Below are positions 34,606-46,348 of a stretch of 64,000 nucleotides of DNA, piece by piece. Source of the stretch: Anomaloglossus baeobatrachus (taxonomy: Eukaryota; Chordata; Amphibia; Anura; Aromobatidae). The stretch is taken from contig NC_134358.1 of the NCBI RefSeq assembly GCF_048569485.1, positions 241,612,404 through 241,676,403 of the forward strand, read 5' to 3'. Numbering within the stretch: position 1 is the stretch's first letter; every line of letters starts with the position of its first letter. The notes under the pieces were generated by a model that saw only the letters and a list, made by a program, of their open reading frames with translations, ran no database searches and was not told where the DNA came from. The translations under genes and the position numbers were made by a program.

Positions 34606-35421
34606 TACTTGTGCGTTATATCAAAGTTTCAGGAAATTGCACACAAGTGCACCTGTACGCTGCCACCAACAGGCACACACGTGCGGTTTTAAAAACCAAG
34701 CACGGACGCAATAAGAACCTAACAGGTTTTTTTGGGGAGCGACAATTACAGACAAGTCAGACACTATCTGGACTGTTTTACACTGTGTACACCAGCCCCA
34801 GATATGATGAAGGCTGGTATACGGTCACCACTACCCTGCCTGCCTGCCTGCCTGTATACTGGTACAATAGTCCTGACAAGGACTCTTTTGGTCACTAGCC
34901 TGTATTCAGACCTGGCTATACCCTGCCTGTATATAGCAACAATAGTCCTGAGAAGGACTCTGCTACTGTACTCCGACCTGGCTATACCCTGCCTGCCTGT
35001 ATACAACTAGAATAGTCCTGAGAAGGACTTTTGGTCACACTGTTTGCAGCCCTGCAACTGAAAAAGCTATAAAGGGCCGCAAAGCTTTCCCTGAATCAGC
35101 GACACTCTCCCTGCACTCACTGTCTGGATAGCTGTGAGCAGAGCACAGCGCGCCGGCCGATATAAAGGCTCGGTCACGCTGTGCAGGCCGGCCAATCACT
35201 GCAATTCCACAACTAACAGGGCTGTGGCATTGCAGTGGTCTGCCAGCCAATCCCTGCATGAGGGCTGGCTCTCAAAAGAGCGCCAACATGCAGAAATGAA
35301 GACCACGAGTACAGCACGAGTATCGCGAGATTACTCGGTCCCCGCCGAGCAGCCCGAGTACAGCGATACTCGTGCGAGTACCGAGTAGTGACAAGCATGC
35401 TCGCTCATCACTAGTCAACAC

Positions 35422-36205
35422 CCTTTCACTTCTCCCTACCTAGCCTGCGGAGGTCGGCACCCTAAATTGCGCAATGGCGCCCCCGCTCACCGTCGGCTCG
35501 CCCTCCTCTCCCTGCACTAAAATTAAAAGTGCAACTAGTCTGGGAGTATGGGAGTGCTCAAGATGGATATTACTGCACTGCTAAAAAAATTTTTCAAGAG
35601 ATGCAAATAATGGAATGTCGGGGGTAACCCTATTGACATCTGGCACACATGTGGGTGTGACTCTACAGGAATCTATCAAATCCGGCTATATCCTATAAGA
35701 TGCTTGGAATTAAATACAAAAAAACCTCAAAAGGAAGTCTTTCAGAGGACACAGTGCAGCTGTATTGATGTAACACACAAGGGGCCCTCTGCACAGATAC
35801 CAACTGTCCTGCACACTCAATAATGGCATATAAATGGACTCGTGTTTACAGTGCTAGGCAAATCGCCACCAAAAAACACACTGTGGGCGGGCGGCTCTAA
35901 TCAGCCTTGCATCAGCCCGCTCCCACCAAACCAGATTACAATAACCCAGCAACTAAACACATGGCTCCCCAGTCAGCACAAACACTAGTGATCCTCAGAC
36001 ATAGCCCGCCACCAATAGTGACATGGATGACAATATCATGGAACAGAGGTTCCACTTCAATTGATTCACTGTAAAGGGTGTAACAATAATATACTCAAGT
36101 ACTTAGCTTTATATGCAGATTTGGACTAGTCGCCAGATCACAGACAATACTTCAGTGAAATCACCGGAAGTCTCGATACAGGTCCAGTATGGGAACCGCT
36201 TGCTC
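35422..36205. other. Intergenic, unassigned
   Basis: No gene seen. The last part (about 35.99-36.25 kb) looks like an antisense Penelope-type end, because it leads into the reversed hammerhead-like remnant. Confidence 0.4.
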
Positions 36206-36250
36206 GACGCGTTTCCCCCTGGCATACAATCCCGCCAGGGATTGAGAAAG
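36206..36250 (-). ncRNA. Decayed hammerhead-like motif, antisense
   Basis: The minus strand shows a seven-pair stem (CCCTGGC with GCCAGGG), GGGAAACGCGT and CGAGC, matching the second half of the core at 26779. The CTGATGA box is not recognisable in front of the stem, so this copy is not expected to be active. Confidence 0.35.
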
Positions 36251-36477
36251 GCAGGACCCTCTCTTCGGTGGCAGCACACTTTCTACAACATCACAATGGA
36301 AAAACATCTGGTATAAAGATCCTTGGACTAGAGAGTCTAAAGACTAATATTAGAGGAGGGAATCTGACATTGGATTTACTTAGACGGGAATCCACCTGGA
36401 TATATAATCTAAATAGTCTAGCACCCAGGGAATTAAATGAAGAATTACTGTTTACGGGTTTCTATAAACAGAGATAG
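36250..36477 (+). pseudogene. Penelope-like GIY-YIG C-terminal fragment
   Basis: The frame reads VAAHFLQHHNGKTSGIKILG, then SLKTNIRGGNLTLDLLRRES and WIYNLNSLAPRELNEELL before a stop at 36475-36477. The pattern (HF..HH, RGG..L.LLRRE..WIY.L..L.P..LNE) is the C-terminal end of the endonuclease part of Penelope-like elements, as I recall the family. Only about 75 residues remain, so this is a 5'-truncated copy and not functional. Confidence 0.65.
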
Positions 36478-37297
36478 TGCCTGCATATATAGCCTTGATT
36501 GGCCATGTATATCTGGGTTTCTCTTCTTGGATTATAGTATGCAGGGGAAAGGGAGGGAGGAGGAGGAGAGGGGGATTCCTCTATTGGGTTCATTGGGGGG
36601 TTTCCCCTATTTTTGTATTTTGCATATGTGTACCTATCACAGGGATCTTGCGTATAATGAGTGGCTACAGTCATACCCTCCAGCTATATGCACGTTATGA
36701 GTTCTAACTAGGAGCTATTTGTGCTCAATATGCCCTATTATGGGTAAAGTTGTGGATTTATTGCTCTAATGATGATATATATGTATGTACACATCCTGTG
36801 GGGGCCTGTATATATGTGTATGTGTACACGGATATATGTACACGTGCATATGTATATATAGCTCCTTATATGGACTCCTAAAAAATAATAATAATAAAAA
36901 ATGAAGAGAATGAAGATGATAAATATGTAACACATAATATGTAAATTACCCTCTTATCCTTAACCTTCTCTTACAATTTATCTTAATATAGGATCCTTTT
37001 TGCCCTCTATGTTATATATATCTGTTAAATTCATTCTCTGCCTTCAGATGATTGTGATATGCTGCTCCTGATAAAATATGTCTCTTCTCATGGTGGCCGC
37101 CATCTTTTCGGAGTCCCGCGCATGCGCGGTACTCCGTTATTCATTACTTCCTTTCTAAACGACTTAGCGCATATGCAGTTGCTATTTCCGGGACGCCGGG
37201 TGCTTCCGAGGCGCGCATTTTGAAAACGCTAATGCAGCTGTTACTTGGATTTTCAGGTATTTAAAACCTGTTTTTGGTGGACACAGGGAACCCACCC

Positions 37298-37332
37298 CTG
37301 ATGAAGTCACCCTAGCTGGTGACGATACGCGT
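37298..37332 (+). ncRNA. Hammerhead-like motif in Penelope 3' region
   Basis: CTGATGA at 37298-37304, a stem of GTCACC with GGTGAC, then GATACGCGT. Against the consensus GAAA the second core box reads GATA, and the base after ACGCGT is G, so cleavage is doubtful. Position downstream of the Penelope-like frame fits the family. Confidence 0.45.
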
Positions 37333-38087
37333 GGGGACTATACCCTCTGCTACTCTATTGATGGGTAAACTTGGCGATGGCTGGTGATTAGGGCATAACA
37401 TCTTTATATCTGCAGGTTATTCCTATGGGGAACCTTGCCCTTGTTTGGGGATTTTCCTCTCTTGCAGAGTCCCTTGTGGTTTAATAGTGGCTCTGTATAA
37501 CCTAATGCTATTGCATATCTAATTTCAACAATATGCTTTATGTACCATCTCTATTTGCATTTTTGTATGACTCTGCATGGTGTATATTTTATATCTAAAA
37601 CGGTTTGGTTTATCCCTTACATATATTATATTGCCCTGTGTCACACCATTGCCTTCCCTTTGGGGAGCAGAGGATTGGATTGGATATGTGGCTGTATGCC
37701 TTTTAAATGTTTTTAATCGTGTGTGATCCCGTGTCCTTTTTGTAATAAAGATTGCCTTTTCACATAATTTGGTGTATCCCTCTTGTTCGCACACTTCTGC
37801 CTTTCTGTTTTGATGTTGTATTAAGTGGGCTGAGGTGAACCCATTGACCCATATAGGGTATAATTAATCCTGATAGGTGGTGCCCTCCCAATTTTTTGCT
37901 ACCTGTGTGTAATTAACATTGCAAAGGATAGGAGACGCTTTTTAAAGCATTGACTTTTTTCTTCATCAGTAAAAGTCATTGATGGAACACTTATGGTAAA
38001 AACTGATTAAACACTAATAAAAATCTGATTCTGAACACTAATAATTAATGGTTCATGAAAAAGCATGGATGTCTGAATGAAGCCTAA

Positions 38088-38726
38088 GGCCTCTTTCACA
38101 CGTACGTACCTCTGGTACGAGTTTGGTGCTTTTCCTCACGTACCGGATACACGTACACACGTAGACCTATGTTTTCAAATGGAGTTTGAAACACGTACGT
38201 ATTTACGCATGGAACGTGTGTCCATTCCGTACATACGTGTGTCTGTGTGTTTCTCACAGCAACATGTCTGTTTTCTCTCTGGCATCACGGGTGTCACACG
38301 GAACGCAAATGGGTCACACAACGCAAACGGACCACACAGATGTGTTCCGTGTGACACGCACCGGAGAAATCACATGTGTCTGCGAGAAAAAGAAAAAAAA
38401 CATTACTCACCTTCTCCAGCCCTGCAGTCTCTGCTGCTGCTGTCACTTGCTTCCGACCGCTGTTCATTATGCTCATTGCATATTCACTTCACTGCGGCCG
38501 GAAGCAGCAGCAGCGGGGAGTCGGCAGGAATGGAGACCGAAGATCAGCACCACGGACAGCGAAGCCAGGGAGAGGTGAGTAGAAAGTTTCTGTTCTCCAT
38601 GTGTTATAACGGATAACACACAGAGAACACACGTGTGCCATAAACAGGGCTCACGGAGGGCAAAGCACACCTTTGACACATCCGTGAAAAATGTGCGTGG
38701 TTTTTAACGGACGTGTGAAAGAGGCC
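38088..38726. mobile_element. MITE, Harbinger-type (TAA duplication)
   Basis: Ends GGCCTCTTTCACACGTACGT and ACGTGTGAAAGAGGCC are inverted and lie inside TAA on both sides. It is 639 bp long, rich in ACGTACGT-like steps, with an unrelated GC-rich centre. Frames inside are by-products. Confidence 0.7.
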
Positions 38727-39192
38727 TAAAAGAAAGTCGGATTCCCAAAGTTTCCTGGCATAAAAGTTGGTGAGAACAGACATACACAAGGAACATATTC
38801 TGAATCCATATTTAACTCTTACTGGAAAAATTCTAAATGGAACCGTAATGGTGCCGTTGCCACATCTGCACAATGTGTAGTACATTACTAAATTGTTTAT
38901 ATACCTGTAAGCATAAAGCCTAAAATTAAGTAAAATGTTATTTTTTTTACATTTCCTGAATATACAGGTTTGCGTACACAAAGCCTTAGCTTCATTTTAA
39001 AAAATACAAGCATGAAAGTGTGAAGAATAGAGATGAGCAGATTTCTTGAAATTAAAATTTGACGTTTCCCCAGCATTTTATTTGCTTAGATTAAATTTGC
39101 AGAAATCTCTGTACTGGAAAGTACTTCACAAAATATACATAGAGGAGTAGAGTGAGAGAGAGGGCCCTAACAGACCATAAGTGTTTACATCT

Positions 39193-39472
39193 TTTAGGTC
39201 AAAAGATGTCAGGAAAAAGAGGACCTGTTCCATGCTGCTGATAATCCAAAACAGTTTCACACCAGACAAAGAGTGGATGACGTGCAGTTTGACTCCACAC
39301 ATCTTAAAATCTCTGGTTTCTTCATCAGGTTAAAAATCACAGATGTTTGTTATGTCCTGATGAAGAAACCAAACTGCATGTCATCAACTTCTTGCCCGGT
39401 GTGGAACTGTATTGGATTATTAGCAGTGTGGAACATGTCTTTTTTCTCTTGACATCATTTGACTAATAATGC
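39193..39472. repeat. Palindrome of two Penelope-type end fragments
   Basis: Arms share GATGTCA..AAAAAGA, GACCTGTTCCA and GATAATCCAA with their complements. Near the centre, CTGATGAAGAAACC occurs on the minus strand (39328 downwards) and on the plus strand (from 39357). These match the first half of the hammerhead-like motif at 8706-8738, but no GAAACGCG box follows. Confidence 0.55.
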
Positions 39473-39639
39473 AGGACCCAAGGCAGCTGTTTTGATGCTT
39501 TTAAAGGAGTTATGTCTATACTACCCTTCTAGGTGAGCGCATTTGCTTTTTTCTTCTATATATAAGATCCTATTGCGCTTTTTTGTATTTACAGCTTTTT
39601 CCACATACGATTGATTCGTGAAAGAGAGGAACCCATTGA

Positions 39640-40490
39640 CCATAGGATCTTAGACTCTAAAGGAGAGAAAAAGAAAACGCACCCTGCTAGCTGCTATGCA
39701 TAAGAGCTTACACTCTACATGAAAGAGAAAGTACCCCGCTGACCAAGCAATCGTACACTCTACAGGAGAGAGAGATAGCACCATAAGAACTTACAATCTA
39801 CAGAGTGCCTTCCTGATCATACGAGCTTACACTCTACAAGCGAGAAACCACCCCACTCGGACTATAAGAGTTTACACTTTACAGGAAAGAGAGAACCCCA
39901 CTGACAAAAATAGCTTATACTCTGCAGGAGTGAGAGAGAACAAGTGTAAACGTTAGAGGAAATAATGAGAGAGGACCCTACTTACACTCTACAGGAGAGG
40001 GAGACCACCTTATTCTGACTTAAAGAGCTTACACTCTACAGGAGAATAAAGCAAAGAGCTCCCTGCTAGCCATAAGAGCTTACACTCTACATGAATGAGA
40101 GAGTGCCCTGTTGAACAAACAAGCGGACATTCTACAGAAAAGAAAGAGAGCACCATAAGAACTTACACTATACAGAAGAGGAAGGGCCACACTGACCATA
40201 AGAGCTTACACTTTACAAGAGATAACACCACCCCACTTTAACCATAAGAGCGTACACTCTACAGAAGAGAGAAAGCCCCAATGACCTTAAGAACTTACAC
40301 TCAACAGAAGTGAGAGAGAACCTCACTAACCAAGAAAGCATATATTCTACAGGAGAGCACACACACAAGAGAGAAACACAGGAGAGACAGAGAACCCCCA
40401 CTGACAATAAGATCTTACACTCTACAGGAGAGAGAGGACCCTACTGACCATAAGAGCTTACACTTTACAGGAGAGAGAGTATTATTAAGT
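39640..40490 (-). repeat. Minisatellite, same family as 21.2-22.0 kb
   Basis: Irregular units with CATAAGAGCTTACACTCTAC and AGGAGAGAGAGAACCCC. It is the reverse complement of the array at 21175-21975. No frame of interest. Confidence 0.8.
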
Positions 40491-40689
40491 GACTCTGTTT
40501 TAAAATCTCTGCTCCACTGGGACCCAGAGATGATGGTCCAGGTACTGACCACCACTGTACAAGGTATGCTGATTTGTAAAATATCATACCCAGAGGGCTT
40601 TATTAGGAGTCCTGCACAGCAATGCAAAAATACATTATCCTCCTTCCTGATGCTTCAACGGTATAAGAAATGGTGCTGTGCAAGTATTA

Positions 40690-40732
40690 ATTTATTTATT
40701 TATTTATTTTTTATGTATTTATTTATTTTAAC
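40690..40732 (+). repeat. (TTTA)n simple repeat
   Basis: A run of TTTA units with a few interruptions, inside the right part of the MITE. Confidence 0.9.
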
Positions 40733-41167
40733 AATGAAACAAATCTCTAAATGTTCAAATTTGAGTAAATTTGCAAATTTCAGGAAATTTGCCTCAAACT
40801 TCATCCTCTGAGGATCAAACCGATCATCTCTAGTAAAAAAGATGCACTAAATTGTCTAATAATTGACATTCTATACATGAGTGATTACACTCTTCTACAT
40901 CATGTATGAATTTCTGAATAAACATTCACTTTCAATCAATTATGTTTTAATTGCAAACCATGGTGGTCAAATCATTTTAATAAAAGTAATCATAATTTAT
41001 ATTGAGTATTGAGAGAGAACCCCCCGCTACTGTTAGCAGCCTTCTCGTGACATTATAACTCTAGTTTGTGTATTGTGTCACCCTATGTATCTGATCTGCT
41101 TCATATGAACATGTAGAAAATCATATTCAGTGTATAGTCTAACCATTCTTTATTTCTGTTTTTGAAG

Positions 41168-41383
41168 CCAACCAGAAAAAGAAATACAAATATATCGAAA
41201 AATGGCAAAGCATGCAACATTTGTAATATGGGCTGTGTTTTCTGAGCTGGACATGGGGCAGTGGCGATCCCATGATTTCTGGTCAATTATGCTCATGATG
41301 GCCTTGATGTGGTTTATAAGGCTTTATCTACATTATTGCACTCAGTGGCTTTTCCTCCAGGCTATTTCCATTCCCATTTTCAC
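41168..41383 (+). CDS. Host gene exon A: multi-pass membrane protein
   Basis: An internal exon of 216 bp. A stop in the same frame at 41163-41165, then TTTTTGAAG, fits an acceptor at 41166-41167; the donor CAC/GTAAGT is strong. The exon is entered after two codon bases and left after two. It encodes QPEKEIQIYRKMAKHATFVI and continues through SELDMGQWRSHDFW to two hydrophobic stretches, WSIMLMMALMWFIRLYL and WLFLQAISIPIFT, probable membrane segments. It joins exon B (44519) in phase to give IPIFTFTFYPHTVEL. A second acceptor at 41174-41175 is possible. I lean to the OFCC1/ojoplano family from memory of the later exons, but this is not secure. Confidence 0.75.
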
Positions 41384-42028
41384 GTAAGTATAATTTGTTG
41401 GGATTAAAGTGCACCTGTCTCCAATAATTATCATTTTATGAATCAAAAACTCTATTATTTTTTTTTTTTTTATCGAGCTGCAGTTTTTGGAATATTGGAA
41501 CATTATTACATTTTTACCAATATTTATTTATGATGCTTTTTTATGTATATTGCCTATGTTTAAGCAAAAGAAAAATAGATTTGCTGACAACACATAAATA
41601 TATTCTATGCATCCCCTATTTTTAATACCAATTTGAATGCTTTGTTACATATATCCTCATCTCAGTTGTTCATTTGACCTTAATGGTACATTTTCTCTAA
41701 ATTATGCATTATCAATCCTGTTCTTTTGTAATTTTCCATACTTTAAATATGACAAAAAATTGAATTACAATACTAGTGTGAATAAATCCTATTTCTGTGT
41801 AAATCCCTATTGGTAACAATATGACTTCGGATCTGAAGACAAATATCTATTTTAATTGAATATGTTAAGAAAAAAAAGAATATGAAATGTTTACTTGTAG
41901 TCTTATTGAATTCAATGATGCTGGAGTAAAACTGACAATTGGGTAGAGACTTAATTCTCCATTACTGATGCACGCAACGAAATATCTAACGATATGTCGT
42001 CGGGGTCACGGAATTCGCGACGCACATA

Positions 42029-42256
42029 ATAATAATAATAATAATTTTATTCATTTATATAGCGCTATTAATTCCACAGCGCTTTACATACATTGGCAAC
42101 ACTGTCCCCATTGGGGCTCACAATCTAGAGTCCCTATCTGTATGTCTTTGGAGTGTGGGAGGAAACCGGAGTACCCGGAGGAAACCCACGCAAACACAGG
42201 GAGAACATACAAACTCCTTGCAGATGGTGTCCTTGGTGGGATCCGGCGTCGTTACC
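42029..42256 (-). mobile_element. V-SINE/L2-like retroposon with (ATT)n tail
   Basis: On the minus strand the sequence runs from a conserved body (GTTTGTATGTTCTCCCTGTG, GTTTCCTCCCACACTCC) to CGCTATATAAATGAATAAAA and an (ATT)n tail. This body is a very common interspersed sequence in fish and amphibians as I recall; whether it is the tail of an L2-type LINE or a V-SINE I cannot say. It lies in the intron after exon A, inside a MITE-like stretch that ends near 42712 with GTGTAAAGCCCCC. Confidence 0.6.
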
Positions 42257-42854
42257 AACATCGTTGCATGTAACAGCTCCAAGCATCTGTTAATAATCAG
42301 AAATACTCACCTTATCGTTGATCGTTGACACTTCATTCATTTTCAAAATCTCGTTGGTCGTTGTGGACGTAGGTTGTTCGTTATTCCTGAGGCAGCCCAC
42401 ATCGCTACGTGTGACACCCCGGGAATGACGAACAGCAGCTTACCTGCGTCCTCAGGCAACGAGGTGGGCGTCACTTTCTTTCGGCTGATCTCCACCCCTC
42501 CACTTCTACTGGCCACCTGCCTTGTGACATCGCTGTGACGCCGCACGAACCGCCCCCTTAAAAAGCGACGTCGCTAGGCAGGTAAGTACGTGTAACGGGT
42601 CGTAACGATGTTGTGCACCATGGGCAGCGATTTGCCCGTGACGCACAACCGACAGGGGCGGGTGCTTTCACCAGCGACATCGCTAGCGATGTCACTGCGT
42701 GTAAAGCCCCCTTTAGTCCTAAATGAATGACTGTCATCCCACAAATATGTATTGCTTTTCTCTCCTCCTGAGCTCATCTCTCATTCTCAATTCATGGGAA
42801 GAAGTAGAGGCAGACACAGACATTCTGGTAAAAGTTGTACTGAGACAAAACTTA

Positions 42855-43420
42855 TGTGGGCTTTACACATTACGATCTATCGTGCGATTGCACGAGCGAT
42901 CGCACCCGCCTCCGTCGTTTGTGCGTCACGGGCAAATCACTGCCCGTGTCGAACAAAGTCGTTAAACCGCCATCACACGTACTTACCTGCTGATTGACCT
43001 CGCTGTGGGCGGCAAACATCCTCTTCCTGAAGGGGGAGGGATGTTCAGCGTCACAGCGACGTCACACAGCCGCCGGCCAATAGAAGTGGAGGGACGGATA
43101 TGAGCGGGATCCCGCCCACCTCCTTCCTTCCGCATAGCCGGCGGGTGCTGCGGGACGCAGGTAAGCTGTGTTCATCGTCCCCGGGGAGTCACACGGAGCA
43201 ATGTGTGCTACCCCGGGTACGATGAACAACTGGCGCCATGTTAAATAAACAATTTTTTTAAAACTCAGCGACGAGTACACGACTCACGATTTGTGAGCGA
43301 TTCTGCATCGCTAGGAGGTGTCACACGAGATGACGTCGTGAACGATGCCGGATGTGCGTCACGAAAACCGTGACCCCCGACTACGCATCGCACGATAGCT
43401 CGTCTCGTGTAAAGCCCGCA
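42855..43420. mobile_element. MITE, Harbinger-type (TTA duplication)
   Basis: Ends TGTGGGCTTTACAC and GTGTAAAGCCCGCA are inverted, with TTA on both sides (42852-42854 and 43421-43423). It is 566 bp long and CpG-rich, with no transposase. The sequence ending at about 42712 shares the GTGTAAAGCCC terminus and is probably a related copy. Confidence 0.7.
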
Positions 43421-43684
43421 TTATACTTTAAATCTTTCATAAAAAAAGATAAAGTGTTGTTTTAGGAGAACTTGCGCTTTAAATGTTTGTGTTTGCATCT
43501 AGCCCCTCCACTTTCTATGCCCTCCCCACTCCATAGAATTTTATAAGCACCAGCTGTAATCTCCGATCGCAGTCATGTAAATCTGTATTCACTGAGTACA
43601 AATTTTACAAACTTAACCCCTAAACTGATCAATCCAGGACAAGAAAGAAGCAGGTTTTCTCTGGAAAACTACATTAAAAAGTTA

Positions 43685-44219
43685 CCGTATTTTTCGGATT
43701 ATAAGATGAACTTTTCCTACCAAATGTTTAGTAGGAAAATGTGGGGTGTGTCTTATAATCCAAATGTAGCTTAATGGGAGGCTCTAGATCTCATCTGAAC
43801 ACACGCCACCTTTGGCCCATTGATCTCCCAGCTGCGGACTTAAGAAAAATGGATCCCAGAGGTGGCGCGTGTGCAGATGAGATCTCGGCTTGTCATTGAG
43901 CCAATAGCTCAATCTGCGCATACGCCGACTTCAGGCGCCATTTCTTTGAAGCCTGCTCCGCCTACAGTTTATTTGTGTTTGTGTACCTCACAGTGCCACC
44001 ACCAGTAGCGAGCATCTGGCCCCTCATTTGCACCGCCCGCAGCAACGCCCTACTCCATCACCGCTCCTGCCTCCTGTAACCGCACTCCGCTAATGCTGCT
44101 TTCCCCCCACTGGTAAGATACCACCGGATTATAAGACGGACCCCATTTTTTAACCTTTTTTTCTCTAAATTTGGGATGCGTCTTATAATCCGGTGCATCT
44201 TATCAACTGAAAGATACAA
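43685..44219. mobile_element. Mariner-like MITE (CCGTATTTTTCGG ends)
   Basis: Starts CCGTATTTTTCGGATTATAA after TA and ends ...CTGAAAGATACAA before TA, a decayed inverted copy. Inner repeats TCTTATAATCC lie at both ends. This terminus is well known from Tc1/mariner-type MITEs of vertebrates. Non-coding, within the host intron. Confidence 0.65.
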
Positions 44220-44518
44220 TATTTATTTTCATGTGTCCTATCAATTTCTTAAATAAAAAATAAAACAATCTTTCAACAAAAAAAATAGGTATAAGGTATA
44301 AATTTAAAAAGCTGTAATATATAAAAAGAATGAAAGTTGTCCAAAAGTAGTCCAAATTAGTAACAATGCTTCAAATGTTTTAAGAATATTAATAACACAT
44401 CACATTTAACTATTATATACAATATGGCAAGATTGTATGCTTAACTATTAATAAACCTGACAAATATTATTGTTTTCTATTTCATGTGAATATAATAAGG
44501 ACTTCTCTTAATCCCCAG

Positions 44519-44771
44519 GTTTACATTTTACCCTCATACCGTGGAGCTGACCTATCAGCATTCTTTAATGCATACCAGAGAGGAGTTGTTTATGATCGTG
44601 GTGGGACCTATGTCTTTAAATGTGTCAATGCTCCTAATGATTCTTCTAAGATGGAGCTGTCAAATATTGTTTCACTCATTCCCCACTATCTTGTCAAAAT
44701 TTATCATTGCTTTGGGTCTCTGGACTGTGCTAGACCCCTTGGCTGTATTTATAGTGGATTCATTCCTTGGG
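44519..44771 (+). CDS. Host gene exon B: multi-pass membrane protein
   Basis: A 253-bp exon between AATCCCCAG and GGG/GTAAGT. It completes a split codon from exon A and ends on a codon boundary. It encodes YPHTVELTYQHSLMHTREEL, then hydrophobic FMIVVGPMSLNVSMLLMILL, a short basic loop (RWSCQ), and a second hydrophobic stretch LSKFIIALGLWTVLDPLAVF. These are probably two membrane passes. It joins exon C in phase: DSFLG/RLSYSVEKP. The other frame of this region is open too, but only this frame continues across both junctions. Confidence 0.85.
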
Positions 44772-44998
44772 GTAAGTTATTAAAATAACTCCTATAATGG
44801 TTAGTCAAAAAAAGTGGAAAGTGTATTGTTTTTGCTCCTATGTAGTAGTATTAATCAATCACTTAGATGCATTGACAAAAGAATAAAAATAGCATATTTT
44901 TTTTCATATATGTAGTATTTTTTGAAAACTAGAAAATGCTTGATCACTTTAGCTTTATATTACAAGGTTCAAGTGTATTCTGCATTGTAGTATTCACC

Positions 44999-45255
44999 TG
45001 TAAGTGCATCTCAATAAATTAGAATATCATCAAAAAAATAATTTATTTCAGTAATTCAATACAAAAAGGGAAACACATACATTATATAGAGTCATTACAC
45101 ACAGAGGGATCTATTTCAAGTGTTTAGTTCTGTTAATGTTGATGATTATGGCTTACAGCCAATAAAAACCCAAAAGTTATCTCAGAAAATTATAATAATT
45201 AAACCAAACATCTGCAAAGGTTTCCTAATCATTTAAAATGGTCCCTTAGTCTTGT
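44999..45255 (+). mobile_element. Tc1-derived fragment (GCATCTCAATAAATTAG end)
   Basis: The terminal repeat AAGTGCATCTCAATAAATTA and the following ATTATATAGAGTCATTACAC and GTTGATGATTATGGCTTACA are a common Tc1-type end in fish and frogs as I recall. No matching second end or transposase follows, so it is a fragment. It lies in the intron between exons B and C. Confidence 0.55.
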
Positions 45256-46184
45256 TCAGTAGGCTACACAGTCATGGGGAAAACTACTGACTTGACAGAT
45301 GTCCAGAGGGCATGCAATGCGATTTTGATGGGGTGATTTTTTTTGCCAGGAGATACAAATTTCGTGCAGGAAATTGGTGTATAAATTTCAACAGCAAATG
45401 AGCATCTCTTGGCAAAAAAAAGCCCAAAATGGTTTTGACGCCATTTTGGTGAGCCTTTCTGCCAGGAGATGTAAATTTGGTGCAGAAATCTGGTGTCTAC
45501 ATTTCAGCACCAAATTTGCATCTCCCAGAAGAAAACATAAGCAATTGAAAGTACAATCCACATATGACTATGTCGATGGGAAAACAAAAAAGTTATAGCT
45601 CTTGGAAAAAGGCGAGGGAGAAAACAAAAGTGCAAAAATGAAAAATCACATGGTCCTGGTGAGGAACCTATTAAGTATAATTATGTATACTGTAATTAGA
45701 TAACAGAAAAAGTTATAAAATGATTCTATAACTTTTTGTTTTATGTATTTAAGGCTGTGTTCACAAAGCGTTTTCTCAAACGTTCAATGGTTAAGTTGGG
45801 CTAACACCCAAAATCCCATAAATCAGGATTTGGGTGTAGGCGCCATTGACTAAAATGATGTAGACAGAGTCACAGTGCGCCCTGTCGGTCGTCACTCTCG
45901 GCTGTATACACCTAGTTATGGCAGGCAGGAGGCCATAGTTAACTGCATCTTGGTCTCCACCTCAACAAGGAGTGTAAAATGACAAAAATGATGTCCGACA
46001 GGATACCCTGTGACTACGCCTACATCATTATATTCAACGGTGCATATGCCCCAATCTCAATTTGGTTTCAGACTTAAGCCCAACGGCAGCACTGAACGTA
46101 TACTGAAATGCAATGTGTGCATAGCCTAATTGAGATTGCATTATTGTAGAATTTTTGATCATTATTCATTTTTTTATGTTGTAG

Positions 46185-46348
46185 AGACTTTCCTATAGTG
46201 TGGAGAAGCCTATAGCAGATGCAGCAAAACTCTACTGGTTGTTCATCCGAATAGAGCAGTCCGGCACTCCTGGCATTCTCATTACTTTGCTGATATACAC
46301 AATGATTCTTATCATATCCTGCTCCATTCTTTACCTCTATTTGCTGCG
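46185..46348 (+). CDS. Host gene exon C: multi-pass membrane protein
   Basis: A 164-bp exon between TTATGTTGTAG and CTGCG/GTAAGA. It starts on a codon boundary and ends after two codon bases. It encodes RLSYSVEKPIADAAKLYWLF, then IRIEQSGTPG and a strongly hydrophobic stretch, ILITLLIYTMILIISCSILY, most likely the last membrane segment seen here. The split codon is completed by the first base of exon D (CG+G, arginine): YLYLLR/RIHKES. The 8.4-kb intron after it carries a Tc1 element and a TTAA-flanked element. Confidence 0.85.

Larger units (their letters stand above)
29117..35413 (-). mobile_element. hAT DNA transposon, nearly intact, 6.3 kb
   Basis: Perfect 14-bp inverted ends TAGTGATGAGCGAG lie inside a perfect 8-bp target duplication GTCAACAC (29109-29116 and 35414-35421). 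Both are diagnostic of hAT. Subterminal regions are rich in ACTCG/GCTCG repeats, probable transposase sites. The minus strand carries one long transposase frame interrupted once. Between it and the left end is a 118-bp tandem array. The perfect duplication suggests a recent insertion. Confidence 0.95.
36250..37800 (+). mobile_element. 5'-truncated Penelope-like element
   Basis: The end of a Penelope-type protein (36250-36477) is followed by about 1.3 kb of 3' sequence with a hammerhead-like motif (37298) and an AATAAA signal at about 37744. The reverse transcriptase is missing; the homology starts abruptly beside an antisense end fragment. The 3' boundary is approximate. Confidence 0.6.
39028..40832. 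mobile_element. hAT-like MITE with palindrome and minisatellite
   Basis: Starts TAGAGATGAGCAGATTTC and ends CCGATCATCTCTA. Flanks GTGAAGAA and GTAAAAAA agree at 6 of 8 positions. Inside lie a Penelope-type palindrome (39193-39472) and a long minisatellite. Both cargo types also occur in related elements in this window. Confidence 0.55.

Noticed and set aside
38077-38616. 179-residue plus-strand frame
   Set aside because: It lies within a Harbinger-type MITE and crosses its terminal repeat.
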